Positions 61,949 through 64,000 of a DNA stretch of 64,000 nt are shown piece by piece. A program made the position numbers and the translations under genes. Under the pieces are notes generated by a model. The model saw only the letters and a program-made list of their open reading frames with translations, searched no databases and had not been told where the DNA came from. Positions within the stretch are counted from its first letter, which is position 1. Every line of letters begins with the position of its first letter. Source of the DNA: an uncultured Lachnospiraceae bacterium (GTDB lineage: Bacteria; Bacillota; Clostridia; Lachnospirales; Lachnospiraceae); assembly GCA_947643615.1 (NCBI GenBank), contig CANRWO010000010.1:22722-86721 (forward strand), given 5' to 3'.

Positions 61949-62725
61949 TCACGCTCTTCTGCGGATGGAACGCACTACAAATCCGTCCGTGGAAGCCGCG
62001 CCCTGGCATGCCGCTACTGCCGCTGCAATGACCGCTACCAACTCCAGGTCGTCCGTCTCGCCCACAATCTCTTCCTGAACAGCGCTCTGTGCCACTGTAC
62101 TCTCCACAACTGTCTCCGCAGGCTTCTTAGCAAGCTTCGCCTGAAGCTTGGGAATAAAGCTGAAGCAGGAAATGATCAGGCAGATCAGGATCAATACCGC
62201 GAATACAGTGCCCATACCGATCACTGTGTTCAGGGCAGCCTTTGTCATCAGCTCGCCCATGGTGGAAACGGGGTTCAGGGAAACGGATTCAACGTCCATG
62301 AACATATCATTGGAAAAGATCACCTCTGCCACTGCATCCTTCTTTTCGCCCTTCATCACTGCTTCCACAACGATGGTATCACCTTTTATTTCAGCAGTTA
62401 TCTCACCGTAATCCGTTATGTTGCCTGTGGTTTCCTTGGCGGAATGGAAAGACTCAACGGCGCTCTTCACCACGTAACCGGTGATATTCATCTGCTCTTC
62501 GCTTCCCATGATATAAGTAATCTCGTCCAAGGTGTATATATCAAGGGACGCAGCCATATCGTCATCCATATAAGCGGCAAAGAAAGGTAACACTCTCGCA
62601 ACGGCCACCTGCTCCGCATGATTCAGTTTCTCCTGCTCATACGCGGACAGGCTCTCCTCTTCTCCGCATGCGGTCAGTCCCAAGATACAGGCAATCATAC
62701 AGATCAAAGTCACAAATTTCTTCAT
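61949..62725 (-). CDS. oadG: OadG-family subunit with N-terminal lipoprotein domain
   Basis: The small membrane subunit that assembles Na+ decarboxylases is here fused to an extra extracytoplasmic part. The signal MKKFVTLICMIACILGLTAC has a lipobox (Cys20). A soluble domain of about 130 residues follows (ITGYVVKSAVESFHSAKET). One helix (about 164-192, TVIGMGTVFAVLILICLII) comes next. The cytoplasmic tail ends with DDLELVAVIAAAVAAC and VVRSIRRR, typical of clostridial OadG. Classic OadG is about 80-100 residues; this one is 258. It starts 16 bp after the carboxyltransferase. Confidence 0.88.
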   Translation of the reverse strand: MKKFVTLICMIACILGLTACGEEESLSAYEQEKLNHAEQVAVARVLPFFAAYMDDDMAASLDIYTLDEITYIMGSEEQMNITGYVVKSAVESFHSAKETTGNITDYGEITAEIKGDTIVVEAVMKGEKKDAVAEVIFSNDMFMDVESVSLNPVSTMGELMTKAALNTVIGMGTVFAVLILICLIISCFSFIPKLQAKLAKKPAETVVESTVAQSAVQEEIVGETDDLELVAVIAAAVAACQGAASTDGFVVRSIRRRA

Positions 62726-62741
62726 TTTATAATCACCCTTT

Positions 62742-64000
62742 CTATACTGTTCCGTGCTTTTTAGCGGGACGGTCTTCGCTCTTGGTAAAGAGCATCTCGA
62801 AAGCGCCGATCACATACTTTCTGGTATCCGCAGCTTCCACGATCTGATCCACATATCCTCTCCGGGCAGCGCTTGCCACACTGAGCTTCTGGGCGTCATA
62901 TTCGGCGGCCTTCTCGTTGATCACATCAGCGCCCTGGCCGTCATACATGATCTTTGCCGCAAGCTTACCGTCCATGGTCCCGATCTCCGCATCCGGCCAT
63001 GCCATGGTAATGTCGGCGCCCACTGCCTTGGAATTCATAACAATGGCCGCAGTCCCAAGAGCCTTGCCGATGACTACGTTCACCTTGGGTACGGTGGCAT
63101 TGGCAAATGCATATGTGAGCTTTGCGGCAGCCTTCGCAATATTTTTCTCCGAACACAGAGTAGCCTCATACCCCTTTACGTTGGTCAGGGTCAGGAGGGG
63201 GATATCGAAAGCGTCACAGAAACGGACGAAATCGGCAGCCTTTTCACAACCCTCCGCAGTAAGGACGGCATCCAGCTTCTCCGCCACTTTTCCCTCTTCA
63301 TCGCAGATCTCGCTGCGGTTTGCAACAGCGCCCACAGTCACGCCGTCCAGCTTCAGGAAGCCTGTTACCATATTCTTGGCATAACCGGTTTTCACCTCGT
63401 AAAAATCGTTGTTGTCAGCCAGAATGGACAGTGCGATGGAAGTATCCCCCACGCAGCCGGCTATCTCGGCATTAACCCGGTTCAGGTCATCGGTGCACTC
63501 CACCATGTCGCTGCCCTCCGCGTTGTTGGAAGGAAGGAAATCGATCAGCTCCCTGATCTTGGTGAAGATAGCCGCCTCGTCGCCTACCACATCCACAATT
63601 CCGCTCTCCTCAGACTGGAATGCGGCGGAAGAAGAATCACACTTGGTGACCACATTGCCGTCCAATGCGTTAGGCGCATTCACGAACAGCTTGGCATTCT
63701 TCTCCTCCATGAAAGTAAAATCCGTCAAAGTGGGGAACAGGGCAAGACCGCCGCCACAGGTTCCAAGTATTGCCGTAATCTGGGGAATCACACCGGAAGC
63801 CAGCGTCTGCTTCATATAAATTGCCCCGAACGCATTCAGCGCATCGGTAGCCTCCTGCAGCCTCAATCCCGCAGAATCGATCAAGCCGATTACAGGCGCG
63901 CCTGTCTTCATTGCCAAATCGTAGAGATTCGTAATCTTCTTCGCATGCATCTCGCCGACGCTGCCGTTCATTACGGAAGCATCCTGACTGTAGACATACA
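62742..64000 (-). CDS. Acyl-CoA carboxyltransferase (MmdA / 12S type), 5' end cut by window
   Basis: A crotonase-fold carboxyltransferase that moves CO2 between an acyl-CoA (methylmalonyl-/propionyl-CoA or acetyl-/malonyl-CoA) and biotin. The frame stays open to the right edge, where SQDASVMNGSVGEMHAKKI is readable, so about the first 90-100 residues are missing. Visible motifs are GLIDSAGLRLQEA, GTCGGGLALFPTLTDF (oxyanion glycines), FCDAFDIPLLTLTNVKGYE and WPDAEIGTMDGKLAAKI. With the OadG, carrier, OadB and OadA genes it completes a Na+-pumping decarboxylase or transcarboxylase set. The acyl-CoA specificity cannot be read directly. Confidence 0.9.
   Translation of the reverse strand, partial: YVYSQDASVMNGSVGEMHAKKITNLYDLAMKTGAPVIGLIDSAGLRLQEATDALNAFGAIYMKQTLASGVIPQITAILGTCGGGLALFPTLTDFTFMEEKNAKLFVNAPNALDGNVVTKCDSSSAAFQSEESGIVDVVGDEAAIFTKIRELIDFLPSNNAEGSDMVECTDDLNRVNAEIAGCVGDTSIALSILADNNDFYEVKTGYAKNMVTGFLKLDGVTVGAVANRSEICDEEGKVAEKLDAVLTAEGCEKAADFVRFCDAFDIPLLTLTNVKGYEATLCSEKNIAKAAAKLTYAFANATVPKVNVVIGKALGTAAIVMNSKAVGADITMAWPDAEIGTMDGKLAAKIMYDGQGADVINEKAAEYDAQKLSVASAARRGYVDQIVEAADTRKYVIGAFEMLFTKSEDRPAKKHGTV

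Overview
The window reads as chromosome of an anaerobic, spore-forming Firmicute, most likely a Lachnospiraceae (Clostridium cluster XIVa) relative. The signs are a Re-type citrate synthase, a complete Rnf complex, a Na+-pumping decarboxylase operon, Rex, class B sortase with a TPKTG sorting signal, a T-box in front of pheST, and sporulation features (SpoIID, SleB and VanZ families, and a SigK-like promoter). The genus cannot be fixed from the sequence alone. No phage, integrase or insertion sequence was seen. Most genes lie on the minus strand.

Layout: 1-5.0 kb holds nnr (cut by the left edge), a coiled-coil protein and rex, divergent from an ABC-F ATPase. 5.1-8.9 kb is a 2-oxoglutarate cluster (Re-citrate synthase, GntR regulator, NADP isocitrate dehydrogenase) with a 166-bp palindromic element inside it. 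8.9-18.3 kb is a surface cluster: sortase B, two BspA-like leucine-rich-repeat proteins and a subtilase. 18.5-19.9 kb carries a Cys/Gly-rich small protein behind a SigK-like promoter and two Met-rich proteins. 19.9-31.5 kb is an EF-G-like GTPase, tRNA-Val, tyrA, vanZ, pilZ, queA, an M18 peptidase and pheST with its T-box. 31.7-45.1 kb holds YihY, SpoIID, a probable 6S RNA, a lipoprotein, pckA, an M24 peptidase, deoC, thrC, a SleB-like hydrolase, an AP2/HNH-type protein and a GH25 protein. 45.2-50.3 kb is rnfCDGEAB. 50.5-58.3 kb holds a YprB-like nuclease, cheR, rpsA, ispH, cmk, a flavoprotein and two regulators. 58.4-64 kb is a Na+-pumping decarboxylase/transcarboxylase operon that runs off the right edge.

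The metabolic genes fit together. Oxaloacetate is a node shared by PEP carboxykinase, the OadA-type carboxyltransferase and Re-citrate synthase. Rnf and the OadB pump couple redox or decarboxylation to an ion gradient, and Rex would read the NADH/NAD+ ratio.

The most unusual signal is a repeated 5' leader with a hairpin and fixed spacing to the start codon. It lies in front of functionally unrelated genes (pilZ, thrC, GH25 and the AP2/HNH gene, with weaker versions before the EF-G-like gene and deoC). Other signals to follow up are the palindromic element, the 25-bp promoter-like tandem array before tyrA, the SigK-like Cys-rich cassette, and a GH25 domain with Asn in place of a catalytic Asp.
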